Assembly (NCBI GenBank): GCA_022866185.1
Contig: JALHUG010000023.1
Location: forward strand, 1 to 8,419
Direction of reading: 5' to 3'
Origin: Dehalococcoidia bacterium
GTDB taxonomy: Bacteria; Chloroflexota; Dehalococcoidia; SM23-28-2
DNA length: 8,419 bases
This document shows positions 7,135 to 8,419 of the stretch, in pieces. The translations under genes were made by a program, and so were the position numbers. The notes under the pieces were generated by a model, which was not told the DNA's origin, did not search any database, and saw only the letters and a program-made list of their open reading frames with translations. Every line of letters begins with the position of its first letter. Position 1 is the stretch's first letter.

Positions 7135-8419
7135 TGCCTTCCGCCTTCCAGTCGCTGGCGGGCGCGCTTCAGGGCCGCCGCCACCTGCCGCGACGACGTA
7201 CCGCCGGGCACGTCCCTGGCCTCGATGGCCGAGCGCACGTCCAGCTTGAGCACGCCTTCGTCGAAGAGAGGCGAGAAGCGGCGGTACTCCACCCGGGTGA
7301 GCTGCGAGAGCCCCTTGCCCTGCTCATCGGCGTATCTGACAAGCTCCCCGACAACCCCATGCGCCTCGCGGAAGGGCAGGCCCTGGCGCACCAGGTAGTC
7401 GGCGACGTCGGTGGCCAGCGTGTGGCTCTCGCCAGCCGCCGCCTGCGTCCGCTCGGCATCCACGCGAATGCCCGGGAGCATGGCGGCCATCACATCCAGG
7501 GTGGCGAGAAGGGTGTCGGCGCTGTCGAACAGGCCGGCCTTGTCCTCCTGCAGGTCGAGGCAATAGGCCAGGGGCAGGCCCTTGAGCACCGTCAGGATCG
7601 ACAGGAGGTTGCCGTACACGCGGCCCGTCTTGGCGCGGGCCAGCTCGGCCACGTCGGGGTTGCGCTTCTGGGGCATGATGCTGGAGCCGCCGGCGAAGGC
7701 CTCGTCTATCTGGATGAAACCGAACTCGGCGCTGGACCAGAGCACCAACTCCTCGGCCAAACGCGACAGGTGCATCATGACCAGCGCTGCCGCCGCCTGG
7801 AACTCGACCACGCAGTCGCGGTCGGAGACGGCGTCCAGGCTGTTGTCGCTGATGCGGCTGAAGCCCAGCTCACGCGCCACGAGCTGACGGTCGATAGCAT
7901 AGGGCACGCCAGCCAGGGCGCCGGCGCCCAGCGGCAGGACATCGGCCCGCTGGAGGCAGTCCTGGAAGCGGCCCACGTCGCGGTCGAACATCTCGAAGTA
8001 GGCGAGCAGGTGGTGGGCGAAGAGCAGCGGCTGGGCCCGCTGGAGGTGGGTGTAGCCGGGCATGATCACCTGGCGATTGGCCTCTGCCAGGTCGAGAAGC
8101 GCCCCCTGGAGGCGACGCAAGGCGGCCAGCACGCCGCCGATGGCGTCCTTGAGGTAGAGGCGCAGGTCGGTGGCCACCTGGTCGTTGCGGGAGCGAGCGG
8201 TGTGCAGGCGGTCGGCGGCTGAGCCGATCTTCTGCCGCAGGCGGGCCTCGATGTTCATGTGGATGTCTTCCAGCTCGCGCCTGAACTCGAACCGGCCGGC
8301 CTCGATCTCCTCGCCTATCTCCGCCAGGCCGCGCACGATGGCCTCGCCGTCCTCCTGGGAGATGATGCCCTGCTTGGCCAGCATGCGGGCGTGGGCGATG
8401 GAGCCGGCGATGTCGTACC
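7131..8419 (-). CDS. argH: Argininosuccinate lyase, 5' end outside window
   Basis: ArgH cleaves argininosuccinate to arginine and fumarate, the last step of arginine synthesis, as a cytoplasmic homotetramer of the fumarase/aspartase superfamily. About 429 residues are visible; the family has about 455-470, so some 30-40 N-terminal residues are missing. An internal ATG at 8384 is not the start, because the frame continues upstream with YDIAGSIAHARMLAKQG, a conserved part of the enzyme. Counting from that ATG, other marks are HTARSRNDQVATD (61-73), PGYTHLQRAQP (109-119) with the catalytic His, and the flexible signature loop GSSIMPQKRNPD (233-244) with the catalytic Ser. It ends four bases into rpe (ATGA overlap), so the two are co-transcribed although their pathways differ. 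Any promoter lies outside the window. Confidence 0.96.

Noticed and set aside
8385..8419. A possible argH start at the internal ATG (8384) with a promoter upstream
   Set aside because: The bases upstream continue the conserved ArgH sequence YDIAGSIAHAR in frame, so the gene extends past the window edge and these bases are coding.

Overview
The window is a compact, GC-rich piece of a bacterial chromosome holding seven genes. Five are complete and two are cut by the window edges. All seven belong to well-known housekeeping families, and I see no mobile element, CRISPR array, tRNA or rRNA. The lineage cannot be proved from this sequence alone. A Chloroflexota (Dehalococcoidia-like) or similar GC-rich, Gram-positive-type lineage fits the TTG starts, the RecG with an extra N-terminal domain, the zinc-ribbon form of L28 and the FakA/DegV pair. 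That assignment is inference.

Layout from left to right: argS (minus, 3' end outside the window), recG (minus), a degV/fakB-like gene (minus), a fakA-like DAK2-domain gene (minus), rpmB (plus), rpe (minus) and argH (minus, 5' end outside the window). The reading order on the minus strand is argH-rpe, then fakA, degV, recG, argS, with rpmB set in between on the opposite strand. argH and rpe share an ATGA overlap. The degV-recG and recG-argS junctions are gaps of only a few bases, so degV-recG-argS is very probably one transcription unit. fakA is separated from degV by about 170 bases, which contain a weak hairpin and a good extended -10 promoter. rpmB and rpe converge on a strong 10-bp hairpin terminator. 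rpmB and fakA diverge from a 147-base region with a promoter candidate in each direction.

The gene order matches the Bacillus subtilis rpe ... rpmB (inverted) ... yloV(fakA) ... recG neighbourhood, recalled from knowledge. Here the small Asp23-family gene yloU is absent, and a DegV-family gene takes the place of the serine dehydratase genes. FakA and DegV/FakB together make a fatty acid kinase, in which FakB presents a bound fatty acid to FakA for phosphorylation. Lipid salvage is therefore the one multi-gene function visible. The other genes serve replication-fork repair (recG), translation (argS, rpmB), the pentose phosphate pathway (rpe) and arginine biosynthesis (argH).

No stretch longer than 171 bases lacks a gene. 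I found no convincing evidence of a new biological system. The points worth a second look are the ArgS signature variant, the overlapping divergent promoters, the degV leader and the modified conserved gene cluster.
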